Part shown: positions 15,562-23,909 of the stretch, in pieces
Position numbering within the stretch: position 1 is the first letter of the stretch
Layout: each line of letters opens with the position of its first letter
Assembly: GCA_031549485.1 (NCBI GenBank)
Contig: JAVBPR010000018.1
Location: forward strand, 1 to 64,000
DNA length: 64,000 bases
Direction of reading: 5' to 3'
From: JAVBPR01 sp031549485
GTDB lineage: Bacteria > Bacillota > Clostridia > Oscillospirales > Feifaniaceae
Notes under the pieces: generated by a model
The model's input: the letters and a program-made list of their open reading frames with translations, nothing else
Databases searched by the model: none
What the model was told of the DNA's origin: nothing
Program-made: the position numbers and the translations under genes

Positions 15562-17208
15562 TTAATACATTCCGCCCATCCCGCCGGCCATTCCGGCGGC
15601 GGCTGCAGCCGCTGCGGCGTCTGCCTGCGGATCTTTTTTATCCGCCACAAGGCTTTCGGTTGTGAGCACCATAGCGGCAACCGACGCGGCGTTTTGAAGC
15701 GCCGACCTTGTAACTTTAGCAGGATCAACTATTCCCGCTTTAAACATATCTGTATATGTTTCTTTTGCAAAATCAAAACCGTAAGATGCTTTTTTGCTGT
15801 CTTTAACCGCCTGAAGAATTACCGAGCCCTCAAGGCCGGCGTTTGCGGCGATTTGACGAAGCGGCTCTTCGAGAGCTTTCGCGACAATCTGCGCGCCTGT
15901 TTTGATGTCGCCCTCGTTTGCGGCGATGAATTTTTCAACATCGGCGATTGCGGTGATGTACGAAACACCGCCGCCCGCGACAATACCCTCTTCAACCGCG
16001 GCTTTTGTAGCAGCGAGAGCGTCTTCGATGCGGAGCTTTTTCTCTTTCATCTTGGTTTCAGTAGCCGCGCCGACTTTGATAACTGCAACGCCGCCCGAAA
16101 GTTTCGCAAGGCGCTCCTGGAGCTTCTCGCGGTCAAAATCTGATGTTGTTGTATCAATAGCCGTGCGAATCTGCGCGACTCTGTTTTTAATATCCCCGGA
16201 CTTGCCCGCGCCGTCGACAATTATCGTGTTTTCTTTCTGAACTTTTATCTGTTTTGCGCGGCCGAGCATATCAATGGTCGCTTCTTTAAGTTCCATTCCA
16301 AGTTCGCTTGAAATAACCGTTCCGCCTGTAAGAATCGCGATATCCTGAAGCATATCTTTGCGCCTGTCACCAAATCCCGGAGCCTTAACACAAACGCAGG
16401 AAAATGTTCCGCGAATTCTGTTAAGAAGAATCGTCGCAAGGGCCTCGCCCTCAACGTCTTCCGCGATGATAACAAGCTTTTTGCCCGACTGGACAATCTG
16501 CTCAAGTACCGGAAGGATATCAGCGATGGCCGAGATTTTTTTATCGGTAATAAGGATAAACGGCTCTTCGACAACCGCTTCCATTTTATCTGTATCGGTG
16601 ACCATGTAAGGCGAAATATAGCCGCGGTCAAACTGCATTCCCTCGACAACGTCGACCGTTGTCTCGGCGGTTTTGCTCTCTTCGACGGTGATAACGCCGT
16701 CTGCCGTGACCTTTTCCATCGCTTCAGAAATAAGCGAGCCGATAAGCTCGTCTCCGGCTGAAACTGTCGCAACCCTTGCAATATCTTTGCTGTCCTTAAC
16801 TTTTTGGCTGTTTGCAATAATCGTGTCAACCGCGATTGTAACCGCTTTCGCAATGCCTTTTTTTACTTCCATCGGGTTTGCGCCGCTTGTTACGTTTTTC
16901 ATCCCCTCGCGGATAAGCGCCTGTGCTAAAAGAGTTGCGGTGGTTGTGCCGTCGCCCGCGACGTCGTTTGTTTTCGTCGCAACTTCGCGAACAAGCTGTG
17001 CGCCCATGTTTTCAAAGGCTTCGTCAAGCTCGATTTCTTTTGCAATCGTAACGCCGTCATTTGTGATAAGCGGCGCGCCGTATTTTCTGTCGAGAACTAC
17101 GTTTCTGCCCTTGGGACCAAGAGTTATTTTAACCGTGTCCGCAAGCCTGTCAACGCCTTTTTGAAGCGCCTTGCGGGCTTCTTCCCCGTAAACAATCTGT
17201 TTTGCCAT
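15562..17208 (-). CDS. groL: 60-kDa chaperonin GroEL
   Basis: 548 residues, full length, with the GDGTTTAT ATP-binding motif, GIVAGGG near residue 413, and the flexible GMAGGMGGMY tail. Forms the double-ring ATP-driven folding chamber with GroES. 14 bp separate it from groES, and the pair is under CIRCE control. GGAGG upstream of ATG 17208. Confidence 0.99.
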   Translation of the reverse strand: MAKQIVYGEEARKALQKGVDRLADTVKITLGPKGRNVVLDRKYGAPLITNDGVTIAKEIELDEAFENMGAQLVREVATKTNDVAGDGTTTATLLAQALIREGMKNVTSGANPMEVKKGIAKAVTIAVDTIIANSQKVKDSKDIARVATVSAGDELIGSLISEAMEKVTADGVITVEESKTAETTVDVVEGMQFDRGYISPYMVTDTDKMEAVVEEPFILITDKKISAIADILPVLEQIVQSGKKLVIIAEDVEGEALATILLNRIRGTFSCVCVKAPGFGDRRKDMLQDIAILTGGTVISSELGMELKEATIDMLGRAKQIKVQKENTIIVDGAGKSGDIKNRVAQIRTAIDTTTSDFDREKLQERLAKLSGGVAVIKVGAATETKMKEKKLRIEDALAATKAAVEEGIVAGGGVSYITAIADVEKFIAANEGDIKTGAQIVAKALEEPLRQIAANAGLEGSVILQAVKDSKKASYGFDFAKETYTDMFKAGIVDPAKVTRSALQNAASVAAMVLTTESLVADKKDPQADAAAAAAAAGMAGGMGGMY

Positions 17209-17222
17209 AATTTATCTCCTCC

Positions 17223-17510
17223 TTATTCGGCTATCGCCAAAATATCGCCCTGTTTGACGATTATAAATTCATTTCCGTCGATTTTGATTTCGGTGCCGGC
17301 GTATTTGCTGATAATTACCTTATCGCCGTTTTTTACTTCCATCGGTATCTTTTTGCCGTTATCGTCAACTCCGCCGGGTCCGACGGCGACGACCTCCGCA
17401 ACCTGCGGCTTTTCCTGGGCAGCGGCGGTCAAAATAATTCCGCTTTTTGTTGTTTCTTCCGCTTCGAGCATCTTGACGACAACCCGGTCAGCAAGTGGTT
17501 TAAGCTTCAT
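17223..17510 (-). CDS. groS: 10-kDa co-chaperonin GroES
   Basis: 95 residues, beginning MKLKPLADRVVVK and ending QGDILAIAE, with the mobile loop (ETTKSGIILTAAAQEKPQ) that docks onto GroEL and the GPG turn. First gene of the heat-shock operon; GGAGG lies upstream of its ATG. Confidence 0.99.
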   Translation of the reverse strand: MKLKPLADRVVVKMLEAEETTKSGIILTAAAQEKPQVAEVVAVGPGGVDDNGKKIPMEVKNGDKVIISKYAGTEIKIDGNEFIIVKQGDILAIAE

Positions 17511-17543
17511 TTTTTATAAAACCTCCATATTAAAATAATCAAA

Positions 17544-17588
17544 AAATAAGTTTTAGCACTCGCATAGTTTGAGTGCTAAAACTTATTT
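17544..17588. promoter_or_regulatory. CIRCE operator (HrcA site) within an extended palindrome
   Basis: TTAGCACTC-N9-GAGTGCTAA (17553-17579) matches the CIRCE consensus at every position; HrcA repressor binds it and GroEL modulates HrcA. The symmetry continues outwards for nine more bases per arm, giving perfect 18-bp arms (17544-17561 and 17571-17588). Confidence 0.98.
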
Positions 17589-17613
17589 TATACGAATAAA
17601 TATTAAAAATCAA
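17585..17613 (-). promoter_or_regulatory. groS: groESL SigA-type promoter
   Basis: TTGATT (-35, 17608-17613) and TAAAAT (-10, 17585-17590) on the minus strand are 17 bp apart. Transcription would begin inside CIRCE, consistent with repression by HrcA. Confidence 0.7.
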
Positions 17614-17666
17614 GTAGATTTTTCCAATTATATGAAATTAACTATTTGTTAATAATCAGTATAGAA

Positions 17667-18557
17667 TTAGATGGATATTAGTTTGATTTTGCCCGGCATT
17701 ATCGAGATTTCCGGATTCTCCATCTCTATTATTTCCCCATCGAGATTGGTGGCGGTTTTGCCGCTTGCGCTTATTTTAACCTTTTTGCAACGTACATAAG
17801 AAATAATATCCGGAACGTTGCTTTTACCATCTTTGATATGCCGCCCGCTTTTATAAATGCTGATAAGCGGCAGGATTTTAAATCGGCTCGCTGTTTTCAC
17901 CATTATAAGATCGATATATCCGTCGTCAATCTTTGCTTCAGGGGCTGCATAAAATCCTCCGCCATAAGCCTTACCGTTTGCAGCGCAGACAAATATAAAA
18001 TCGCCCGTAAGCGGCTCGCCGCCGTCGATTTGAAGAGTATATCTGTTTTTTATTTTTGTAAAAAAGCAATATGCAAGCGAAAGCGAATACGCAATTTTGC
18101 GAAAGCCGAGCCGGCTGAATTTATGAACATTTTCGGCAATCGCAGCGTCAAGCCCCGCCGACGCGATGTTGATACAGGGAAAACCGTCCGCCGCCAAAAT
18201 ATCCGCCGGAATCGCCGGCGCCGAGACGATTTTTTCAAGGGTTATTTCCGAAATATCTTTGCTAAAATAACGCGCAAAATCGTTACCCGTGCCGATCGGC
18301 AAAAAGCCGAGACTCGCGGTTTCGCACTCATACATCCCCTGCAAAACCTCGTTTAGCGTTCCGTCGCCGCCGCAGGCGTATATCCTTATCTCGCCGCTTT
18401 TTTCGCAAACGGCTTTCGCTATTTCGGTCGCATGCCCGGGATATTCGGTTACAAAAAACTCATAGCCTCCCGGCAGCAGTTCCGAAGCCTTTTCGCGGAT
18501 TTTTCCGGTCATATCCTTTCCGCCGGCTATCGGGTTAACAATAAAACAGTGCCTCAT
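17667..18557 (-). CDS. dagK: diacylglycerol/lipid kinase (DagK/YegS family)
   Basis: 296 residues. FIVNPIAGG at the N-terminus, the catalytic GGDGT loop at 63-67 and LGFLPIGTGNDFAR define the diacylglycerol kinase catalytic domain; the C-terminal part has LDGE and a beta-sandwich. It phosphorylates diacylglycerol (released by lipoteichoic acid synthesis) or a related lipid to return it to phospholipid synthesis. Located 16 bp downstream of the THUMP methyltransferase gene on the same strand. Confidence 0.9.
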   Translation of the reverse strand: MRHCFIVNPIAGGKDMTGKIREKASELLPGGYEFFVTEYPGHATEIAKAVCEKSGEIRIYACGGDGTLNEVLQGMYECETASLGFLPIGTGNDFARYFSKDISEITLEKIVSAPAIPADILAADGFPCINIASAGLDAAIAENVHKFSRLGFRKIAYSLSLAYCFFTKIKNRYTLQIDGGEPLTGDFIFVCAANGKAYGGGFYAAPEAKIDDGYIDLIMVKTASRFKILPLISIYKSGRHIKDGKSNVPDIISYVRCKKVKISASGKTATNLDGEIIEMENPEISIMPGKIKLISI

Positions 18558-18573
18558 ACTTTCCCCTTAAAAT

Positions 18574-19692
18574 CTATCTTTTAAAATACTGGTAAAAATC
18601 GCACTTGATCATTCCGTTATATAGTTTCCGCTTTTTATCCGCTTTTTGCCCGAAATATTTTTCGAATTCCTCGTCGCTTGTTATAATGAAATACTTCCAG
18701 TCAGGCATCGCGGGAAAAACCTTGCCCATAATCTTGTAAAGCTCTTCCGCCTGCTGTTTTTCGAGTAACCGCTCGCCGTAAGGCGGGTTGCAGCAGATTA
18801 TTCCGCTCTCGGTTTTTGTCGTTAGTTTTCGGATCTCCATCGAGCCGAATTTTATCATTCCCTCAACCCCCGCAAGCCGCGCGTTGCGCTCGCCGAGCGT
18901 TTTCATCTCGGGATCGATATCGGTCGCCGCAATTACCGTTTTCTCGGTTTTTATCTTGCTTTTCGCCTCTTCCCTCGCGGCGGTAAATGCGCCGCTTGGA
19001 ACAAAAGCATGTTTTTCCGAAATAAACTCGCGGCGTAGTCCCGGCGCTATTCCCGCGGCAATCATTGCCGCCTCAATCGCAATCGTTCCGCTTCCGGCAA
19101 ACGGATCCCAAAAGGGTATGCCGCTTCGAAATCGCGTTATATTGAGCATCGCCGACGCAAGAGTTTCGCGAATCGGCGCAAGATTTGCCTTTTGGCGGTA
19201 ACCCCTTTTATGCAGTCCTTCGCCCGAAAGGTCGAGCGTTATCACCGCTTTGTCCTTCATAATTAAAAAAGAAATCGGATAATTATCGCCGGTTTCGGGA
19301 AGCCAGGAAATTTTATATTTCTCGGATAGCTTGTCCGCCAGCGCTTTTTTTATGATTTTTTGGCAATCGGGCACGCTGGTGAGTTTTGATTTAAGGCTGT
19401 GTCCGCTTACCGGAAAGACCGCGTCTTTGGGAAGGAAGTCTGCAAGCTCGATTTTTTTTGCGCCCTCAAAAAGGTCGTCAAATGACAGCGCGAGAAATTC
19501 GGCGAGAACGAGCTGCACCCGCTCCGCCGTGCGCAGATTGATATTGGCGCGCGCCGCCGCCGCCAAATCCCCTTTAAAATAAACGCGTCCGTCCTCCACC
19601 CTGTCGGTTTCGTAGCCGAGCTTTCGTATCTCGTCGGCGAGAATGCTTTCGATCCCGAAAAGGCAGGGCGCAACAAATAAATATTCTTTCAA
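18574..19692 (-). CDS. THUMP-domain class I RNA methyltransferase (RlmL-N/YpsC type)
   Basis: 372 residues. N-terminal THUMP RNA-binding region (about 45-160), then a Rossmann methyltransferase with motif I DPFAGSGT (206-213) and the N-methylation motif NPPY at 312-315. The family makes m2G at 23S rRNA position 2445 (E. coli numbering). The start is a TTG (19692) after a weak GGGG site; no better in-frame ATG is near. Followed by dagK at 16 bp. Confidence 0.88.
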   Translation of the reverse strand: MKEYLFVAPCLFGIESILADEIRKLGYETDRVEDGRVYFKGDLAAAARANINLRTAERVQLVLAEFLALSFDDLFEGAKKIELADFLPKDAVFPVSGHSLKSKLTSVPDCQKIIKKALADKLSEKYKISWLPETGDNYPISFLIMKDKAVITLDLSGEGLHKRGYRQKANLAPIRETLASAMLNITRFRSGIPFWDPFAGSGTIAIEAAMIAAGIAPGLRREFISEKHAFVPSGAFTAAREEAKSKIKTEKTVIAATDIDPEMKTLGERNARLAGVEGMIKFGSMEIRKLTTKTESGIICCNPPYGERLLEKQQAEELYKIMGKVFPAMPDWKYFIITSDEEFEKYFGQKADKKRKLYNGMIKCDFYQYFKR

Positions 19693-19780
19693 TTTTTAAT
19701 ACCCCGTAAATTTTATAAAAAGATTATACTATATCTTCGCAAAATATGGTATACTTCAAAAAAATGCAAAGGAGCTTTTT

Positions 19781-20260
19781 ATGTCAAAGGTTAAATTTAC
19801 TTTAAATAACGGAAAAACTATAACGGCAGAGCTGTATCCCGAAATCGCGCCGAAATCGGTGGCAAATTTTATTTCGCTCGTCGAAAAAGGCTTTTATAAC
19901 GGCCTTATTTTTCACCGTGTTATCCGCGGGTTTATGATTCAGGGCGGTTGCCCGGACGGTACCGGCATGGGCGGCCCGGGGCACCATATCGAAGGCGAAT
20001 TCAAAGCAAACGGTTTTGAAAATAACCTTGCCCACACCCGCGGTGTTCTTTCGATGGCGCGTGCGGCTGATCCCAACTCGGCCGGAAGTCAGTTTTTCAT
20101 AATGCATCAGGATGCACCGCACCTTGACGGCAGCTATGCCGCTTTCGGAAAGGTTATATACGGTATCGAAGCAGTTGACGAAATCGCCGAGACCGAAACC
20201 GATTACAGCGACCGCCCGCTTTCGCCTTTTGTTATCGAAAAAGCAGAGATAATCGAATAA
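19781..20260 (+). CDS. cyclophilin-type peptidyl-prolyl cis-trans isomerase
   Basis: 159 residues with the cyclophilin core FHRVIRGFMIQGG, GGPGH, LSMARAADPNSAGSQFFI and FGKVIYG. Catalytic Arg is in FHRV. No signal peptide, so cytosolic. AAAGGAG precedes ATG 19781; an extended -10 (TGGTATACT) lies about 30 bp upstream. A terminator directly follows, so it is a single-gene unit and marks the left border of the A+T-rich island. Confidence 0.95.
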   Translation: MSKVKFTLNNGKTITAELYPEIAPKSVANFISLVEKGFYNGLIFHRVIRGFMIQGGCPDGTGMGGPGHHIEGEFKANGFENNLAHTRGVLSMARAADPNSAGSQFFIMHQDAPHLDGSYAAFGKVIYGIEAVDEIAETETDYSDRPLSPFVIEKAEIIE

Positions 20261-20265
20261 CGAGA

Positions 20266-20292
20266 AGCCGCCTTAGCTAAGGCGGCTTTGTT
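20266..20292 (+). terminator. terminator of the cyclophilin gene
   Basis: AGCCGCCTTA/TAAGGCGGCT stem (20266-20287) with a two-base centre and a short TTGTTG tail. Confidence 0.75.
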
Positions 20293-20347
20293 GTGATATA
20301 ATTATGATTGCGAAGAAAATTTATATTTTGTACGGAGGCACATATTT

Positions 20348-21118
20348 ATGGAAACAGAAAAAATACATAAAACAAATAAAGATTATTGGAACACAAATGC
20401 AGACTCTTGGTTTGGAACTACAGCTCTTCCGACATATGGAGTACATTTTGTGACGGAGGATGACCTGCATTTATTTGGTGATGTTTCCGGTAAAAAAATG
20501 TTGGAAATATGTTGTGGTAGCGGGCATTCCTTAAAATATCACGCTGATAGAAACGCTTACGAATTATGGGGAGTAGATATTTCACACAAACAAATAGAAA
20601 ATGCAGAATCATATTTAAAAGAACATGGATATTCCGCAAAGTTTATTTGTTCCCCAATGGAAGCGGATATAGAGATTCCAACAGATTATTTTGATTTCGT
20701 TTATTCAATATATGGTATCGGCTGGACAACTGACTTGTTCGGAACATTCAAAAAGATAGCCTCATATCTTAAAAAAGATGGTACATTCATTTTTAGCTGG
20801 CATCATACCTTGTATTACTGTGTGGCTCGGTCAAACGACATGGCTCATGATATTTCAGAAAATGGAAAACTAATATTTAGCAGAAGCTACTTTGATGAAT
20901 CATATTTTACTATGCCTGTTCATGATAGAGAAATAATATTATGCAATCGAAAAATATCAACATATATTAATGCTTTAGCTCAAGCGGGTTTTTGTGTTGA
21001 GGAAATGATTGAACAAACTGATAATGAAGCAATGGAATCTGTTGAGAATGATAACATAAAAATAAATAAAGCAAAGATGTTACCGATTTCAGTTTGCTTC
21101 AAAGCGAGGAAATTGTAA
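20348..21118 (+). CDS. class I SAM-dependent methyltransferase
   Basis: 256 residues. Motif I is LEICCGSGHS (52-61), followed by the acidic loop LWGVDIS and FDFVYSIYGIGW. A Rossmann methyltransferase of the ubiquinone/small-molecule type (Methyltransf_11/25). Substrate cannot be told from sequence. Start ATG 20348 has ACGGAGG. Base use is clearly A+T-richer than in the flanking genes. First of four rightward single genes that look like a transferred cassette block. Confidence 0.85.
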   Translation: METEKIHKTNKDYWNTNADSWFGTTALPTYGVHFVTEDDLHLFGDVSGKKMLEICCGSGHSLKYHADRNAYELWGVDISHKQIENAESYLKEHGYSAKFICSPMEADIEIPTDYFDFVYSIYGIGWTTDLFGTFKKIASYLKKDGTFIFSWHHTLYYCVARSNDMAHDISENGKLIFSRSYFDESYFTMPVHDREIILCNRKISTYINALAQAGFCVEEMIEQTDNEAMESVENDNIKINKAKMLPISVCFKARKL

Positions 21119-21133
21119 TATGAGGACTCGCAC

Positions 21134-21188
21134 CTAATAAGCACTTACGACCGCCCCACTTGAAAATCGGCACTTCGTAAGTAATTAG
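21134..21188 (+). repeat. CTAAT...ATTAG imperfect palindrome, spacer 1
   Basis: CTAAT (21134-21138) and ATTAG (21184-21188) enclose a second arm pair ACTTACGA/TCGTAAGT, with a 4-nt bulge on one side and 1 nt on the other, and a 24-nt centre. Element length 55 bp. AATAAGC overlaps its left edge, 17 nt after the stop of the methyltransferase. Confidence 0.6.
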
Positions 21189-21283
21189 ATTTTCTAACTT
21201 GGCACATCACCTAAGAATTGTTTACCACCGCAGTTTTTAGGTTTAATGGTATGATGGTGTATTTATATTCGTGGGGGTATAAC

Positions 21284-22342
21284 ATGAGTAAAATTTTTGA
21301 AATTATTGAAAACAAAAAGCATTATGACGGCAATACACTTGTGGAGCGTATGAAAGAATGTCATACATCTGCTGTCAGTATAGCAATACTAGAAAACTTT
21401 GAGATTTGTGAGGCATATGCTTGCGGAGTAAAGCGGAGAGCCACAAAAGAAAGGGCTACGGCTGATACGCTTTTTCAAGCGGCATCTATTAGCAAGCCTG
21501 TATTTGCCTTTGCGGTTATGCGGTTAGTTGAACGCGGAATGCTTGATATAGATACGGACATTTCTGAGTATCTTGTTGGTTACGATGTACCTACATACGA
21601 TAATCAAAAACACAAAATTACATTAAGGCAAATATTAAGTCATCATGCCGGCTTAAATCTTCATGGATTTGCCGGATATCAACAAGGGCAAAAAATACCC
21701 ACAGTTGAACAAATACTTAACGGAGCATTTCCCTCAAATCATGTAAAATTAAAATTATTTAAAGACCCTGAAACGGGATTTCAATATTCAGGCGGTGGAT
21801 ATGTTCTTGCACAAAAAATCGTAACAAATGTTTGTAAACTTAATTTTTGCGATTTAATGGACGACTTGGTTTTATCTCCATTATCTATGGTTCATAGCAC
21901 TTTTTTACAACCGTTACCTAAAGATAAATTGAATGAAATCGCTTTTGGTTATAATCCTCACAATTTACAATTACCTGGTGGATACAATATAATGCCTGAA
22001 TTATCGGCGGCAGGATTGTGGACTACGCCGTCAGACCTTGCTCGATTTGGCATTGAAATAATGAAGGCGTTAAAAAGTGAAAGTAAATTCCTCGAAAAAA
22101 AGACGGCTGAGCTAATGACAACAAAAGCATATGAAAACTCTCCATATGGGGTAGGTTTTGAAGTAAATGAATGTAAAAAAGGATTAACATTTGGACATGG
22201 CGGTTCAAATTTCGGTTATCAATCATATATGGTTTTTTGCCCGAGTGACGGCTCAGGAGTGGCAGTGATGCAAAATTCTGATATAGGAATGAGAATACCT
22301 ATTGAAGTCACCAATTCTTTCAAAGAAATATATGAGTGGTGA
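21284..22342 (+). CDS. beta-lactamase-family serine hydrolase without signal peptide
   Basis: 352 residues with the class C beta-lactamase/DD-peptidase fold: SxxK at Ser68-Lys71 (SISK), Tyr168-Ser-Gly as the YxN-equivalent, and HGG at 305-307. Family members hydrolyse beta-lactams, D-peptides or esters. There is no leader, so it should stay in the cytosol, which argues against cell-wall or periplasmic antibiotic targets and for an esterase or peptidase role. I start it at ATG 21284 (GTGGGGG upstream); the frame is open to a TTG at 21218 but that lies within the spacer. A+T-rich like its neighbours. Confidence 0.85.
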   Translation: MSKIFEIIENKKHYDGNTLVERMKECHTSAVSIAILENFEICEAYACGVKRRATKERATADTLFQAASISKPVFAFAVMRLVERGMLDIDTDISEYLVGYDVPTYDNQKHKITLRQILSHHAGLNLHGFAGYQQGQKIPTVEQILNGAFPSNHVKLKLFKDPETGFQYSGGGYVLAQKIVTNVCKLNFCDLMDDLVLSPLSMVHSTFLQPLPKDKLNEIAFGYNPHNLQLPGGYNIMPELSAAGLWTTPSDLARFGIEIMKALKSESKFLEKKTAELMTTKAYENSPYGVGFEVNECKKGLTFGHGGSNFGYQSYMVFCPSDGSGVAVMQNSDIGMRIPIEVTNSFKEIYEW

Positions 22343-22368
22343 TTTAGCGTTCATAATAAGCATTTATA

Positions 22369-22425
22369 CTAATGATTCCAATTTGAAACCTTAATATAAT
22401 TGCAATGTATTCAAATTGGAATTAG
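22369..22425 (+). repeat. CTAAT...ATTAG imperfect palindrome, spacer 2
   Basis: CTAAT (22369-22373) plus TCCAATTTGAA pairs with TTCAAATTGGA plus ATTAG (22421-22425), with a single 3-nt bulge (GAT) and a 22-nt loop: 16 paired bases in 57 bp. AATAAGC lies just upstream (22355), 12 nt after the serine hydrolase stop. The same 242-bp spacer holds a GCCTTG/CAAGGC hairpin and another inverted repeat, CTACTTTTC/GAAAAGTAG, further right. Confidence 0.65.
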
Positions 22426-22584
22426 TGCGCGTAATGCCTTGTATAGCAAGGCACACAGCGCCTACTTTTCATTTGAATCTCGTTAATTTTTATTCGGGTT
22501 TCAAACGAAAAGTAGTATTACTGTATAAAATCACAAGGGACATATGCTACAGAAAATTTATGTAATGGACAGGAGGGAAACAAT

Positions 22585-23166
22585 ATGCCAAATATCGAAA
22601 TTAAAAAGCTGTCTCCCGAATTATTAAATGATTTTCTATTTTATTTTGATAACGTGGCTTTTGCTGATCATCAAGATTGGTCTGGCTGCTATTGTGTAGA
22701 ACCGCACCTACGGCAAGCTGCCGAACACGAACTTTCAAAAGGTACACAATCAGATTGTCGACAATATGCAATTGATTTTATAAACAGTGGTAAATTAAAG
22801 GGATATTTAGCTTATTATGATAATGAAGTAGCTGGTTGGTGTAATACGAACAACAAGCTGAATTACGAAAAAATACTGGCACGGGAAGAATTGCACTCTG
22901 ATGACGATAGCGACAAAAAAATAAAATCAATTATGTGTTTTAATGTTGCGCCAAATCAACGCAGAAAGGGCATTGCTTCACGACTATTACAGCAACTATG
23001 TGATGATGCTAAAAATGAAGGGTTTGATTTAATTGAAGCCTACCCTTACTGTGGAGAGCCAAATGTATATTACTATTTTTCAGGTCCAATATCCATGTAC
23101 GAAAAACACGAATTTAAGGTTTATCGGAAGTTAGAACACGAAATAATTATGCGTAAACATTTATAG
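22585..23166 (+). CDS. GNAT-family N-acetyltransferase
   Basis: 193 residues. Acetyl-CoA-binding motif A is VAPNQRRKGIASRLL (121-135), with the RRKGIA pyrophosphate loop, and a following strand AYPYCGEPN. N-terminal WSGCYC resembles GNATs annotated with small-molecule substrates. Third gene of the A+T-rich block; CAGGAGGG lies upstream of ATG 22585. An antibiotic or toxin substrate is possible but not shown. Confidence 0.85.
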   Translation: MPNIEIKKLSPELLNDFLFYFDNVAFADHQDWSGCYCVEPHLRQAAEHELSKGTQSDCRQYAIDFINSGKLKGYLAYYDNEVAGWCNTNNKLNYEKILAREELHSDDDSDKKIKSIMCFNVAPNQRRKGIASRLLQQLCDDAKNEGFDLIEAYPYCGEPNVYYYFSGPISMYEKHEFKVYRKLEHEIIMRKHL

Positions 23167-23177
23167 AGTTACCTCTG

Positions 23178-23233
23178 CTAATAAGCCAGATTGTGTAAAT
23201 CACTGTTTACAGATGCTGAAAAATTTATATTAG
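23178..23233 (+). repeat. CTAAT...ATTAG imperfect palindrome, spacer 3
   Basis: CTAATA (23178-23183) and TATTAG (23228-23233) bound a 56-bp element with a central TGTAAA/TTTACA hairpin. AATAAGC (23180-23186) is 13 nt after the acetyltransferase stop. Pairing is weaker than in spacer 2. Confidence 0.5.
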
Positions 23234-23246
23234 TGGAGATACGAAC

Positions 23247-23765
23247 ATGAACAACTATGGCAATATTGTTTTTTTAAATGGTCTGACAAGCTCAGGAAAA
23301 ACTTCAATAATAAATGAAATTATTTCTCGCAAGACAAATATTTTCTTTGTGTTGGGCTTCGATTTATTTGAAGAAACAATACCAAAATGGGTGGCTGATG
23401 TTGATTTATATTATGCAAATGCTATAATTGCAATGTATTACGCTGCTCGTAGCTTTTCGGAGCAAGGTCAAGATGTGATTATTGATGGATTAGTTATGAA
23501 TATTGATGGACTGGAGCAGCATTATAAACTGTTGCTTGAGATATTTAAAGGTTATCCATTGTGTATGGTTAACGTTCATTGCCCATTAGATATATGTAAA
23601 CAACGAAATATTTCTCGTGGGGATAGAAGAGAAAATCAATCTTTGGAACAAAATAAGATTGCAGAAAAGAACATTGAATATGTATTAAGCATTGATACAA
23701 GCGTACATAATGTTCAGGAATGCGCGGATTTGTTAGTGTCTAAAATCCAATTATGTAGAGTATAA
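23247..23765 (+). CDS. chloramphenicol phosphotransferase-like P-loop kinase
   Basis: 172 residues. N-terminal Walker A GLTSSGKTS (12-20), the aspartate-bearing FVLGFDLFEE segment, DVIIDGL (Walker B-like), and the lid CPLDICKQRNISRGDR. This matches the CPT-like kinase family, whose founder phosphorylates chloramphenicol in Streptomyces; other members have unknown substrates. Weak GTGGAG ribosome site before ATG 23247. Last gene of the A+T-rich block. Confidence 0.8.
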   Translation: MNNYGNIVFLNGLTSSGKTSIINEIISRKTNIFFVLGFDLFEETIPKWVADVDLYYANAIIAMYYAARSFSEQGQDVIIDGLVMNIDGLEQHYKLLLEIFKGYPLCMVNVHCPLDICKQRNISRGDRRENQSLEQNKIAEKNIEYVLSIDTSVHNVQECADLLVSKIQLCRV

Positions 23766-23776
23766 GCATTTTCTGA

Positions 23777-23830
23777 TGTAGGGAGCGATCAATGATCGCT
23801 CCGCGGTGCGCACACTGTGCGCGCCCTACA
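23777..23830. repeat. compound palindromic repeat (REP/MITE-like)
   Basis: TGTAGGG and CCCTACA close a 54-bp element containing two further hairpins: GAGCGATC-AAT-GATCGCTC and GTGCGCAC-ACT-GTGCGC. It is G+C-rich inside an A+T-rich flank. The nested layout resembles intergenic palindromic repeats dispersed in many bacterial genomes. It sits exactly at the right edge of the island. Confidence 0.7.
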
Positions 23831-23869
23831 AGATTATGTATAAAATAAGTATTATCAGAATATTCAGCA

Positions 23870-23904
23870 AAAAAGAGCCCGGAATTTCCGGGCTCTCTTT
23901 TTAT
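23870..23904. terminator. hpf terminator
   Basis: GAGCCCGGA/TCCGGGCTC stem, ATT loop, A-run and T-run on either side. It ends leftward hpf (stop 23910) and can also stop read-through from the island. Confidence 0.9.
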
Positions 23905-23909
23905 CTCAT

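Noticed and set aside
21284..22342. true beta-lactamase
   Set aside because: It has the catalytic motifs but no signal peptide; the family is broad and includes esterases and peptidases.
21134..23233. canonical integron attC sites
   Set aside because: The required GTT/AAC core triplets are absent and no integron integrase is in the window; kept only as attC-like.
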